From Anopheles merus (taxonomy: Eukaryota > Arthropoda > Insecta > Diptera > Culicidae), in the NCBI RefSeq assembly GCF_017562075.2, contig NC_054082.1:36573442-36637441 (forward strand): a stretch of DNA of 64,000 bases, in the 5' to 3' direction. Shown here piece by piece: positions 37,701 through 50,400 of this stretch. Below the pieces are notes generated by a model that saw nothing but the letters and a program-made list of their open reading frames with translations, made no database searches and was not told the origin of the DNA. Position 1 is the stretch's first letter. Each line of letters starts with the position of its first letter. Position numbers and translations under genes: made by a program.

Positions 37701-40700
37701 TGTCGATCATGCGTATCGAACCATAAACCGTATATATACGAGCATGAATTGACGTCCCCGGAGGGTCGGTACTGTATGCACCAAACCCAAGAGGAGCCCA
37801 GCACTAAACATAAACAGCACGTTCGGAAGACCCATCAAGCGAACAGGGCAAGCTCGTGTGAGGATCATTTGCATACTTCGAATCGAAATTCCTGCTAAAA
37901 AAAAGGAAAATAACAAACCAAACCAAGCGGCAACACATTCACGACTAAAACCAGAAGTTCGACAAACGGTTCGATGGACTTTCGGCATGGTTGAATTAAC
38001 GAACAGAGTGTGTTTCTTCTAAGCGCATATTTGTGGAGATGGATGGGTATCAATTTGTCGCTCTCGGGTCGGTTATGATTATGATCGCTAAGGTTGTTTA
38101 TTATGCAGGTCTTTTCGCTGGTAGTTCCTATTGCAGACAAGCTTTTTAAATTAAAGAAACCTGGTGGTACTAAACAAAGCTAGTTAAAGCAAGCGGAACC
38201 GAATGATAGCTGACGGCTGAACACACTCGCATAAGTCACATTTTAAATGCACCTGAAGTTGTAGCTGGCAGGTTTTTCCCGCCCTCGGTCAAGACCCAGC
38301 AAGGCTTGAAAAGACATTCAAATTGTATTTAAACGTATAAAAATACACCACCGAGTTGCGTGGTGGTGGTGGTTGCGCACACATAAAAACGGCACCCCGC
38401 ACATCATTCGTGCAGAACGCCCACTTCCTTTCGCCGTTGACGCGTAGCGCGTGACGTAACGAGGAAAACATACTGAGCATTAAATGTACGCACACACACA
38501 CAGGCACAAACCAAAATAAAGGTATGCCGCCCATCGGTTGTTCAGGGTGGCGGCACCACACCAGTTGGTCTTGTGATGGATCGCTTTCTACGCATTATCA
38601 ACTCGTTACCCATGCGCAACAACATTAACCAAAAAAAAAAAACAATGTATCTCACATTCTTAAAGAGTGAACGATACTATAACAAACAATTCGATCTGTA
38701 ATGCACAATGCCTTTCAGCTGTTTGCTTTTTCACTCCCCCGTGTGGAATGTTTATACCCTTCTGAATTTTTTAAACTATCCGCACCGTGTTTCGGATTAC
38801 TCCCCGAAACGCAAGCAAACATGTGGGTGATGGTAGCTTGCGTATTCTCCAGCTGGCAGTTGCGTTGGCTGATATTTCGGTGTCACCCTGCTAATAAAAT
38901 TTGCCTTCACTCGACCGCCAGATGATGACAGTATCTTTCCAAACGATCAAATCCGCTGCAGAGAAGCTAACCCGAATGTAAAACCTGTCATTTTGTTTTA
39001 TTTGATCACGTTAACTCTTTCTTCCGAGCATCCGTCGAGCAGAAGATTAGAAGAGTTTGTGCAACACACGCTACTCTGGGGCTACGATATAAATCAAATT
39101 CTTGGAAATATTCGAACATTACGATTGGACTACGCTCAAAATAGAAGTGCTAAAAACGGTAGCCCTGTACCACCTTTTCCACAAAGGCTTGCATGATGAG
39201 CTAGCCATAGAACGTTGATCGCCATTTCCGTTCAACAAACTTTTCAGATAAAAAATAAAAAGCCCTTAATAAAAAATGAATAAAAATGGAGATTCTTTCT
39301 TCCCAGAGCAACTTTTAATACCTGCAGCAAGTACACAAATCAAAGCAGGATTATCTATCACAGCTCGAAAAACAAGTCAAAGCAAAGCCCTAATGTATTT
39401 TTGCCCCGTTTGTTTGCAATGGAATCTTCCTCTCTATCTATCTTTCTCTGGATATTGAACTTATCTTTGATAAACTACAAAGTTTAAAACAAATAATTAA
39501 ACACAAACGACACCTAGAGCTAGCTTGTGCAGGTTTGTGACTTACCCCTGCCACATAACAACCATTCTTCTTCCGTCGCACTCCTCCATATTAACGCAAT
39601 TCGCACGAACCATCGTAAAAATATTTGAAAATTCATTAGTCATACCAATTTTGTGCTAACCGCGCCTAACCTATTACTGCATTGGCCAATGGCTAATATA
39701 TCAATACAATAGTAAAACATTCCCACCCACGATTGTGTTAATGAGTCCTACCTACTACACCGCACGATCATTACCGGTGGCAATAAAATTTACCCTTCCA
39801 TTACCCCCTCACTGGAGTCAGCAGTAGCCGAATGGAGCATAAAACAATTAATACCGATAATTTATATCCCACAACAACAATACGATGTACTATTATTATT
39901 CGATTTAATCTCACGATCATCACCAGATTTGCCTCGTGTTTTGCGCTACTGCCCATAACGACACACATACGAGACACACAGTAGTACCGCCAACAATTAC
40001 TCTACCGGTAGGTACGGTCAGCATATGTTCTTACCTTCGCGGTTCCTTGTATTGAGCAGTAGAGCATTCAGTACCAGCCGGTATGGCTAGTTTCACGATG
40101 AAGGTACCAAACAACAATTTTCACACAGTGCACCCTCTCTAATAGAAGCGATGTAAAAACAGCGACAAACACGAGAAACTCGCCACCAGTCACGAGTTGC
40201 AGTTGTAGTGGTAGTAGTAGAGGCAGTTTGGGGCTATAAATACTACCGATACCGATACTAGTATAAACCACCCTCTTCTTAGGTGTCCCATACACGTTAA
40301 CAGTCCGATTATTGAGCAGAGCTGCTTTTAATAGTGAAACAACTAAAGATTAATATTTTAGAGATTATAACTAACTTTATTTATTAACTTTTATTTCCCG
40401 CTACATTAATTTAACCGCCACTCTAAACACACCCGAACTACACGCAAGCCGTCACCGAAGTCCCGCTTCTCTCCGCCATCGCTTCTGTCTCCATTCTCCG
40501 ATCTCTCTTCGCCGTTCACGATCTCTCTCTCCAATCGATCTGTGCCGATCGCTCTCACTTCATTATCAGCACCCGAGTCGCATTTACACGTTACGCGAAT
40601 CGTAGCGACCAAGGTCGCTGCATGTCCTTTTACTTTTTTTTTTTAACGAAAATTGTTTTGCAAGAAAACTATATAGTACGATTTGTTTTGCAAGCAATTT

Positions 40701-41184
40701 CTTATCGTTATCTCGTGATCTATATGTGTCTTATGATAGATCTAGGCCGTCAGAAGGGACTTCCGTCAGAACGCTCCTTGTGCTGGGCTGTCGTTTTCAT
40801 CGCTCTTTTTGCTGCTGCGTTCACGTGCGAACAACGTAACATACGTGTAAAGTCCGTCCGCGTGACTTAATAATTCATTGGCCTTCTATATTTTAGGTGC
40901 ATAATTCTGACTATAAGCTGCCTTCTTGGACTGGGAACTGGGGGAGCAAAGTTATCATTCAACCATCATTCAACCGTCTTAGCTCAACCTCACCAGCTCA
41001 ACCCGTATAGAGTTTGTTTCCTGTGCTAGTGGTGTGTGCTACGTTTTTTTTTTCTTCAACTCGATATCTCGTTTGTGCCTGTGTCTGTTTAATGCTGCTT
41101 CCATCGATACGTGCTTGTGTGGATATGCCGTGTGGATATTTGTGGCTATATGCTACTGTTGCTTAGGGAACTAGTTAGGGATAA

Positions 41185-41244
<60 letters not shown>

Positions 41245-41415
41245 ATCCTTATTTCTTAAATGTACATAATCACTTAAAGCTATAAATGAAATCTAAACTA
41301 ACTATATCTTGGCTCTATCCTGCAGCTAAATAATAATTTCCTAAAATTCAAACCCCGTATTCTGTATCTAAATCCTAATCTAACCTATGACCCTTGTCTA
41401 TCCTACTTCTACTTC

Positions 41416-41447
<32 letters not shown>

Positions 41448-44400
41448 GGTAACTAAGCTTTTTCTACCAAGACTATCCTACAATTTATGTTTTCCTTGAT
41501 TTCAAATCCCTAAACTACTAATTCTAATGTTTCTAAATCCTAATCTGAATATAAGAATCTTCCTTATCCTATTTCTACTCTTTTTGTTTTCCCATTTTCA
41601 TTTTATGAATTAAATTTTTTAATCTGTTGTTGTGTACTTTCTCTAATTTTTTCCCATTCCTTACTATACATGTTTGGTCGCTCGGTATTTCAACCACTTC
41701 GTATGGTCCTCTCCACAGCCCTTGCAACTTTTGCCCTACTCCTATTTGGTTATTTCTGACGAGTACCATCTCTCCCCACATAGGTTGCCATTCTATTGCG
41801 TTCTGATCGTATATTAATTTACGCTTCTCTTTTGACTTTATCAAATTTTCTCTCGCTATGAAATGTGTCTCTGCAATATTTCTTATTAACTCTTCAGAAT
41901 AATCCGAGTACATCCTTCTCCTATCAATTTGTTTGTATATGGAAGTTGGTAACCTAGCTTTCCTACCAAAAACTAATTCATAGGGAGTATAACCAGTCGA
42001 CGAATTAATACATGTATTGTATTGTAGGGAAAAATATGGTAAAACTTCGTCCCACACCTTATAGTTTTTACCGACGAACTGTCTTAAGTATATCTTAAGC
42101 TCCCTGTTAGCTCTTTCGACTATGTTACCTTGCGGATGGTATGCTGACGTGTTGATTTTTTTAATTTTTAATAATTTACAAGCTTCCTTCATAATCGCAC
42201 TCATGAAGTTTGTTCCCTGATCAGTAACGAGTTCCACAGGAGCGCCAACAAGACAGATGACATGTTCCACAAATGCTTTAGCTACAGTTGTTGCTTCTTG
42301 ATTTGCTATTGGTGTAACTATCAAATATCTTGTGAGATCATCTTGTATTACCAATCCGTACTTATTCCCCCTCTCTGATTCTGGTAGTACTACAATATCC
42401 ATGTACAACTTTTCAAAAGGAAAAGTTGATGTAGTAGTAATCTGCATAGGAATTTTGTTGTATCTACCAATCTTATTTAATTGACAAGATTTGCAACTTT
42501 TTACGTAGCCCTCAATATTCCTATCCATACCAGCCCAGAAGAATAACTCCTTTATCCTTTTTTTCATTCTTTTAACACCCACGTGTCCTCCTACCGGAGA
42601 GTCATGAAATTCTTTAAGCACTGTATCTACTTCATGTTTTTCAATCTGAATTCGCTCTGTTCCCGGGTTATAATTTTGAAATTTTGATTTAAGTGTTTGT
42701 TTGTTTTTCTCCAACTTTTCTGTCCTCTTTAGTTCTTCAGTGCTTGTTTCTTTTTGTACATCTAATTTTAATAATTGTTGCCAGTGATCTTCATGTTCAG
42801 GGATGTTATTATTTTCTTCCACTTTTTCTTTTTGTTTCTTACCTTGATTAGGATTCATAAGAAGTTTCTTTTGTTGGCGTGTGAACACAGCTACCGTATT
42901 GTTTTCTTCCTCTTTTTGATTTTCACTCGACTTTAGCTCTGGAAGCCGAGATAAAAAATCGGCAACCACGTTCTCTTTCCCTTTCTTATATCGTATTTCA
43001 CATTCCAATCCTTGCAAGCGCAACCTAAGTCGAGATAAAATCGGCGAGTTTTCTCTAAGGCGCCATATAGAGACTAGGGGCCTATGATCGGAATATACGA
43101 TAAATTTGTTTCCATATATATAATGTTTAAAGTGTTCCACCGCCCATACTATAGCTAATAGTTCCTTTTCAATAGGGTGATACCGTTTTTCGGCTCCAAC
43201 CAAGGATCTACTGGCATAAGCGATCGGACATTCTACTGTTTTTTCGTTCGATAATACTGCTCCAAGAGCATAATCGCTAGCATCTGTTGTAATTACAAAA
43301 CAATCTTCAAAATTTGGTCGCACTAGAATTGGTTCAGAGATAAGTAGGTTTTTTAACGTTTTAAATGCTTCATCGCAATTTTTATCCCAAATGAATTCAG
43401 CATTTTTCTTTAAAAGCTCATGCAAAGGCTTTCTAATATCAGAAACGTTTGGTATAAATTTACCATAAAAATTTATCATTCCTAAAAACGATCGTACTTC
43501 CTTCAAGGTTTTTGGTGTATGCATGTCTAAAATTGTTTTCACATTTGCTTGTGTTGGTTTAATACCTGTTTCCTTGATAGTGTGGCCTAAATATGTTATT
43601 TCTTTGTGGAGTAATTTGCATTTTGACGGTTCTATTTTGAGATTGTGATTTCTTAAAGCATTAAACACTTTTAGTAGGTTATTGGTGTGCTCTTCTATTG
43701 AATCCCCGAACACCACAATATCATCTAAGTAAACGAAAGCTTTAATTGGTTGTATGGTGTAAATCACAGTGTTCATCAGCTTCTGAAATGTTGAAGGACT
43801 GTTTTTGAGGCCCATTGGCATTCTTAAAAATTCATAGTGCCCTTTAGCTGTAGAGAAAGCTGTTTTTGCGGCGTCTTTAAGTGCGATGGGTATTTGAAAA
43901 AATCCAGATTTCAAATCTATGGTAGAAAAAAATTTACTATTGCCAATATTATCCATGATGTCATCTATTCTGGGAATAGGATATACGAAAGGTTTAGTTA
44001 TTAAATTGAGAGCACGAAAATCGACTACTATCCGATATTTTTTTTCTCCTTGATCATCCTCAGATTTTTTGGGAATGCACATGACAGGAGCATTCCATGG
44101 ACTTTTACTTGGCCTTATTATTTTCTGTTTAAGCATTTCTTCTATTTGCTCTTCCATAATATTATTCAGAGCAGCTGGAAATCTGTACTGTCTTTTATAT
44201 ATAGGTATATTGGAATTTGTTTCAATTTCGTGCATTGCTGCTTTAGTAAATGTAAGTTTGTCCCCTGGCAAATGGAATATATCGGTGTATTTTGCAATTA
44301 TTTGTTGAATGATATTTGTTTTTGTGCTATCTAAATGTGTAAAATTAATTTTCTTTACTAATTCTCTATATCTTTCTGAACCGACTAACTCTTCCTCCTT

Positions 44401-47400
44401 GCTCGTTTCGACCACATCACAATCAGAGAGTTGTTTCTCCATATGTGAGAGCAACTCATTTTTTTCTTGATTGTCTATCAAAGTACAATCTTCTTCATTC
44501 ATACTCGCTTCCTCGCTCCCTTTTTCTTTCTCATTTTCATTTATATTCTTTTGCAAATGAATGTTTTCAAATTTTTTTCCTATTCCTAACGTGTATTTTC
44601 TTAAAAAACTAGCTCCGATTATTCCTGGAACGCTGAGTGTTTTAAGTATGTAAAATTTTATAGCATATAAAGATTTTCCAACATTTAAATTAACATAAAT
44701 TGAGCCAATGGTTTCGGACAAAGTTCCATCAAACCCTGACAATGTTACTTTGTCATTGTAATTTATGGAAGAAGGACCTAATTCTTTTGCCGATTCCCAA
44801 CTCAATGCATTGAAGCAAGCTCCCGAATCAATTAAATACTTTATCATTAATTTTTTTGAGCTCTGCGATAAAATATGAACCATTAGTTTACCATCGCTAG
44901 TAAATTCTATATCCAATGATTCATATTCATTTCCACAGACATTTGGTACTTCTTCTATGTTATCCATATATTCTTCTTTAGGACTGAGCAAAAATAAATT
45001 TTTCTGTTTTTTCGGAACACTATTCATTACTGTTTCATCACATAGTGTTCCTTGATTTAGTTTTTTGTATGTGTGTTGGAATTCAATGGTTGGCGGTAAT
45101 ATTGATTTTGCCCCCGTGAATTATTATTTTCATGTTGATTCTGTGGTGGTGTTTGTTGTGAAAAATGTTGTGTATAATAATTTTGTGGTTGTGTTGAATT
45201 GTGTGATGGTGTTAGTTGTGTATAATTATTATGGTAGGAACTACTATGCGGAGCAAAATATCTTCTTGGCCGAGAAAAGTTACTGTTAATGTTACGAGTA
45301 TTTGTGTTATATTCCGTACTATTGTGTTGTGATTGCCAAAAACTATTTGAATTTGAAGGGTTAGTGAAATTAGTGCTATTGTTGCAGCGTCTAAAACTAT
45401 TGGCACTACATTCTTCTTGCTGCAGGTTTCTTTCGTCAATCACGCCTTGTGCAGATGAGCCACTACAGTAACTGGTTTGAGGAGTATTATGCGCTTCTGA
45501 GCGATTCAACCTTGTTTCGATTTTCCGCATGTGCTCAATTTGAACCACTTCATCTTCCAAATACTCTAAAAGTTCATCGAAATCTAAGTGTTTGTTCATT
45601 CTCGCCAGTGTTTGCAGTTCCGAATTTCTCAAACCAGCTAAAAAGTGTATTTTTAGGTTTCGTATGGCGTACGAGTCCTCGGTGTTGTTTTTATCTGCAT
45701 TAATTATGTTTTCTTTGAGTTTAAGAACCCTTTCTTTGAATGCGGAAAAAGCTTCATTTCCCCCTTGCTGTAGTGTTTCCACTTGTTGGAAAATGGCTTC
45801 TAAGCTCATTTTTTCTCCAAACAGCTTAATAAGGTTTGTTTTTACTTTTACCCACGATTCGTCTAATATGCGATTAAAGAAACCAGCTGCACTACCTTTT
45901 AATTTAAACATTACGGTTCGAATTAAATCTTCCTCCGATTCACCCGCTGGTATTTGTTTAGCAAAGAATTCAACTTGATAAAGAAATCCATCTAAATCAT
46001 TTGCATTTCCGTTGTATTCCGGGATACATAACATTGCCCTTTCGAGTGGAAATTCATATGCCATTTTGTGGATTGTAGTGTTTAATGCACGCTCGATTTC
46101 AATACTCTGGTTGAAAAAGTCTTCCTTAAGAATTCTGAGGTGTTCCGTATAATTATATTCTTTGTGTAGACACTGATCACTATTTGTAGTTGAATTAAGA
46201 TTGTGTTGCAGATTTGTTGAATGAATTTTATCCACGTTACCGTTATTGATTTTGACAGTCCTGTTTCTAAGCGCCAACACCTTAGGGTTCATTACTCTCT
46301 ACGTACGCGGCTAAAATAAAATGACGGATTATGATTGCAAAAATTTACCAACTAATTTGATTAGCCTACCGATTATGATGATTATGATTGTAATGATAGT
46401 AATAAAAATAAACTGTTTTTAACTTAGTTACACGAAAGAAAAATGATTTTTTTAATAATTAGATCATAATTAGCACTTAACACTATGACGCTGCAATTTA
46501 CCTTCACCACATACTTTATACCTTTACTTTTACACTATCACTTAGAACACCAGCCAGAAATAACGTTACGTGCGCTACAAAGTAGGCGCTTTACCGCTGT
46601 CACCAGATGAAACAACTAAAGATTAATATTTTAGAGATTATAACTAACTTTATTTATTAACTTTTATTTCCCGCTACATTAATTTAACCGCCACTCTAAA
46701 CACACCCGAACTACACGCAAGCCGTCACCGAAGTCCCGCTTCTCTCCGCCATCGCTTCTGTCTCCATTCTCCGATCTCTCTTCGCCGTTCACGATCTCTC
46801 TCTCCAATCGATCTGTGCCGATCGCTCTCACTTCATTATCAGCACCCGAGTCGCATTTACACGTTACGCGAATCGTAGCGACCAAGGTCGCTGCAATAGT
46901 ATGCGCCCCTATCGTGTCTGCGCGGCGAACGACACAAAAACACGGTAAACGGATCATTTAAAGCCAGCCAGCACGCCAAGGCTCGAAAATCAGATTGAAT
47001 CTATCCAAATTATATACCCTGCTGCAACAGACCGTGCGCACCCAACAACAGCCAGATATGGTTTCGCATGCATTTGCGCCCCATTGCATCTCCAAGCCTT
47101 CCGAGCGAGGGTTGGCGCTTTCCTCCCTTTCCTCCCAAAAGCCTTCAGATACTGGCTTGGCCCTACCCATAAAAACCGCACATAAGCCACCAAACAACAA
47201 CAACGAACAACCAGACCAGTCAACACGACTCGTTGCATCGTGACGAATATGACGAAGGCGTCGTAATTGCATAGTTTTCCGGTTCATCTAAGGTACAGTG
47301 CGGCGCGGCGCAGATACATCATGCAACCTCGCTGCAAGCAGTGAATGTATCCACACACACACACACACACACCACACACCATCAGAATCTAGCGATTGTG

Positions 47401-50400
47401 TCAGATCAGATCCAACCGCCAATCGGCCAGCAACGCGTAGAAATAAACTAGTACAAAAAACCACGAATCACTAACTCAAATCTTCAACACTGTCTGTGCC
47501 GCTCGCCGACCGGCAAACCGTACGCAAAGTAAACCTTTCTCGGGGCGTAGGGTGTACCTCAGGGGGGCTCAAAGCGTCAAGTGAAGATAGAGGTGTGTCA
47601 CATCGCACTGCTCACGAAAAAAGGGGCGCAAAGTTTAAGTTTTACGACTAACTGCAGGCACACTAGAACGGTTACGTCGGTATATGAATCTCGCCTTTAT
47701 AGCCAGCGGCCACTTGGAACTGTGTGTTTTTTTAAGCGAAGGCTCATCAAACGATTGTGCAAGTGAATATAAAACTTTACAGCACCACTTGGCGGCGGCT
47801 TCCGAGACACCACCTTCTCTCGCGTACACTGCTGCCACACCTTGATGGAGTCTGTTTTCTTGGTTGATTTGTTTCTATTTGAGAGCGAGAGGAAATTAAC
47901 GTGCCAAAACTTTAACTGGTGACCCTAGTACAATTGGTTCATGCCATAATGGCGCGTATTCTCTGTACATCTCTCAGTGGAAAGCTGCATCACCATCAAT
48001 TCTATGAAGAACTTCTTACTTCTGTTTAATGGACTGACTTTTTGTGTGATTTGATTTATTCAAGCAGTGTAATGAGTACTTGTACTGAGTAATGAGTACT
48101 TTTTAGGACCATCCGGATGGAAATAGAGCACAGTTGTCTAACAGAAACGAAAGCTACACATCTTTCGTAAACTTGTCCTTCTGTGGACTATCTGATACCA
48201 TGTGATATTTGAAACCACATACTACCTAGCTACATACAATCAATCTTCACTTAAAATTCCAGCATCCATTGAACCGTCGCTCGTTTTTGTCATTTTCAGA
48301 AGAAGACAAAAAATCAATCAGCTTCTAACGTCTGGTCACATTACACACATGACTGTCACCGCAACCATAGCTAACGCGCCCGCTGTCAAGCGTCGTCAAA
48401 CGTGCGGCAACGTGTCAAGAATCAACCAAGCGCAACCAAGTCCCTAATTTATGATCGGCACTACTTTAATGATCTGTCAACCTATGATTTTTATGTTGCC
48501 ATCCAGCTGCTTGTTTCTTGCTAGCACCATTGCGCTCAATGACACAGACACAGGCCACAATTTGGGGTCGCTTCCCTTGGAGTAAAGATTACGTGAAACC
48601 TCTAAACCAATTTTGGCCGTTTGTGCAGTTTACATCAGCATGAAACTGATGCGCACGAAAGAGCGGTCGCTTAATTCGTAGCATCACGCCAATCCGTCTG
48701 TACGTCTGGCAATTGCCACCTACGCGAGAATGAAATCCCCCTCCGAAGCATTGCATCTTAGCGCAATGAGCTGTCGCGACCATTTTACTGTTTAATTTCC
48801 TGTCCCCAAAACTCGCTCGCTCGTCAACAGAGGGGCAAAAACACTGACAGGGGTGGCGTTTCGCGTGGCAGTGCGTGTGACACTGGCAGACTGAACGATT
48901 CAAACTGGTTCCCTCTGCCGGTTGCCAAACGTGGGACGTTCGTAATGGTTCATTGTTGGTGCAAAAATATGCCGTTTGACCTCGTCTGCCGACTGGCTGA
49001 TCCCAGACTCCCGCCAGTGTTCTTATGCTGCGCCAGACAGTGTCTTCCCAGTCATCACAATGTAGGCTCTTGCCGTCGGCAAGGTGACCGACTCGAACCG
49101 TCGCCCTTTTAGGGTGTGTTGGGTATGTCATCTTGGGCATGGGCTTACGGCAAAACCTTGACTATTTATTGCCTCAAATAATTACACTCGCAGAGATAAA
49201 CTGTTTAAGGCTAAATTGCATTAAAAAAAACTGCTCCATAAAGTGGTTTACTTCTGACCAGGTTTCAACCAAATAAATTTAGGGACACTGTATTGCCCCT
49301 TCCTGCTAACACCCCCTACTGAATGTCATCTTCAACATACGCACTATTTTAATTGCACGTGCAAGGCTACCGGCTCACGTTGGCCGGCTCACGCGTTCGT
49401 TTATGCGTGAGCACGTGGGCAGCTTACTATCGTCTCTAAGTTAATCCCTACTTTCACACACATGCGGAGAATGGTTAAGCCGGCCGACTCTTTGCAGGGG
49501 ACAATTTGCCATCGGCTAGAGATACGGGAAGCAAAGACAGTGAAAAGTGGATAGGTTTACATTGAACATCAAACAGCGCCTGAAGCGACGACATTTACTC
49601 TCTTCGGCTTCATTCCAATTTTTACACATGACTTCCGATCGTATCGACGTCATCCGTGTTGCAGGGGCACAACAATCCGTGTCTTCAAACGATTCACACA
49701 CGCATGACGATAAAGAACCACCCGGGGTAGCGCACTCGCGCGCGCCCGATTTCTCTGCGGCTTTTTTCACGCTCAATTGAGGTGAAATTATCATTTCCTG
49801 CGGCCACACGCGGCGAGTAAACCCTGTCGCCATCGGCACATAAAACGCGTGCCATTTCTCCCGCAATGCCTCACCTCCATTGCGTCACGATCAATCCAAA
49901 AGGAAGATAGAAAGGATGGAAACCAAACGGTGATCGATATGGTGGCTGGTACGCACTGCTCCGTGTGAGTGTAGAACACATACAAACGCACACGCACATG
50001 ACCGTCGTTCACTTTTCTAATGCAAATCTCGTACGCAAATGCATATCCGCGGTTGCATGAAATGAAAGTTCCCGATCCCGATGCTAACACCAGCATAGGA
50101 ACGTGGTCGAGCGCACACAACCAGTGAGCACACGAGTGACGGTGCAGAACCACAAACCATCATTTTACCCGCTGAGCGCGCTGACCGGTGGTCGTCGATG
50201 GTGGCGAAAGTAAACGCGCACACTTCCATTCGGATTAATTTTTACCTTCAATGGGCTACCAGAAAGTGCCGCGATTCGGTCATAACCTCTGTCCGACGTG
50301 CACCGATGCCATGATGGGGCGGTTTTGTTTGACAACGTTGTGACGTGCTGTCACTATCATTAGCGTACCGGGCCGGCGGGGGAGGAGGAACGCGGATCAA

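Larger units (their letters stand above)
40335..46895 (-). mobile_element. Full-length Ty3/gypsy LTR retrotransposon
   Basis: The 6561-bp element has two 288-bp LTRs that I find identical base for base, each TG...CA on the element strand. A 4-bp target duplication ATAG flanks it (40331-40334 and 46896-46899). Element order on the minus strand is 5' LTR, primer-binding site, gag, pol, 3' LTR. Pol order protease, reverse transcriptase, RNase H, integrase places it in Ty3/gypsy rather than copia or BEL/Pao. There is no env-like frame in the 950 bases after pol. Both frames are intact, and identical LTRs imply a recent insertion. It lies in the same orientation as the host gene. Confidence 0.96.

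Noticed and set aside
39546..39617. Minus-strand ATG exon (MEECDGRRMVVMWQG) with a strong GTAAGT donor
   Set aside because: It ends in phase 2, but the next B'' exon (35816) needs phase 0; it would fit only by skipping that exon, so I do not annotate it.
40406..40612. 68-codon open frame in each LTR (92 codons in the 5' copy context)
   Set aside because: LTR sequence read on the element strand; no start context or homology, and both copies are identical because the LTRs are.
48589..49140. 183-codon minus-strand frame in the large B'' intron
   Set aside because: Cys/His-scattered composition, no splice sites or recognisable domain; looks like chance.
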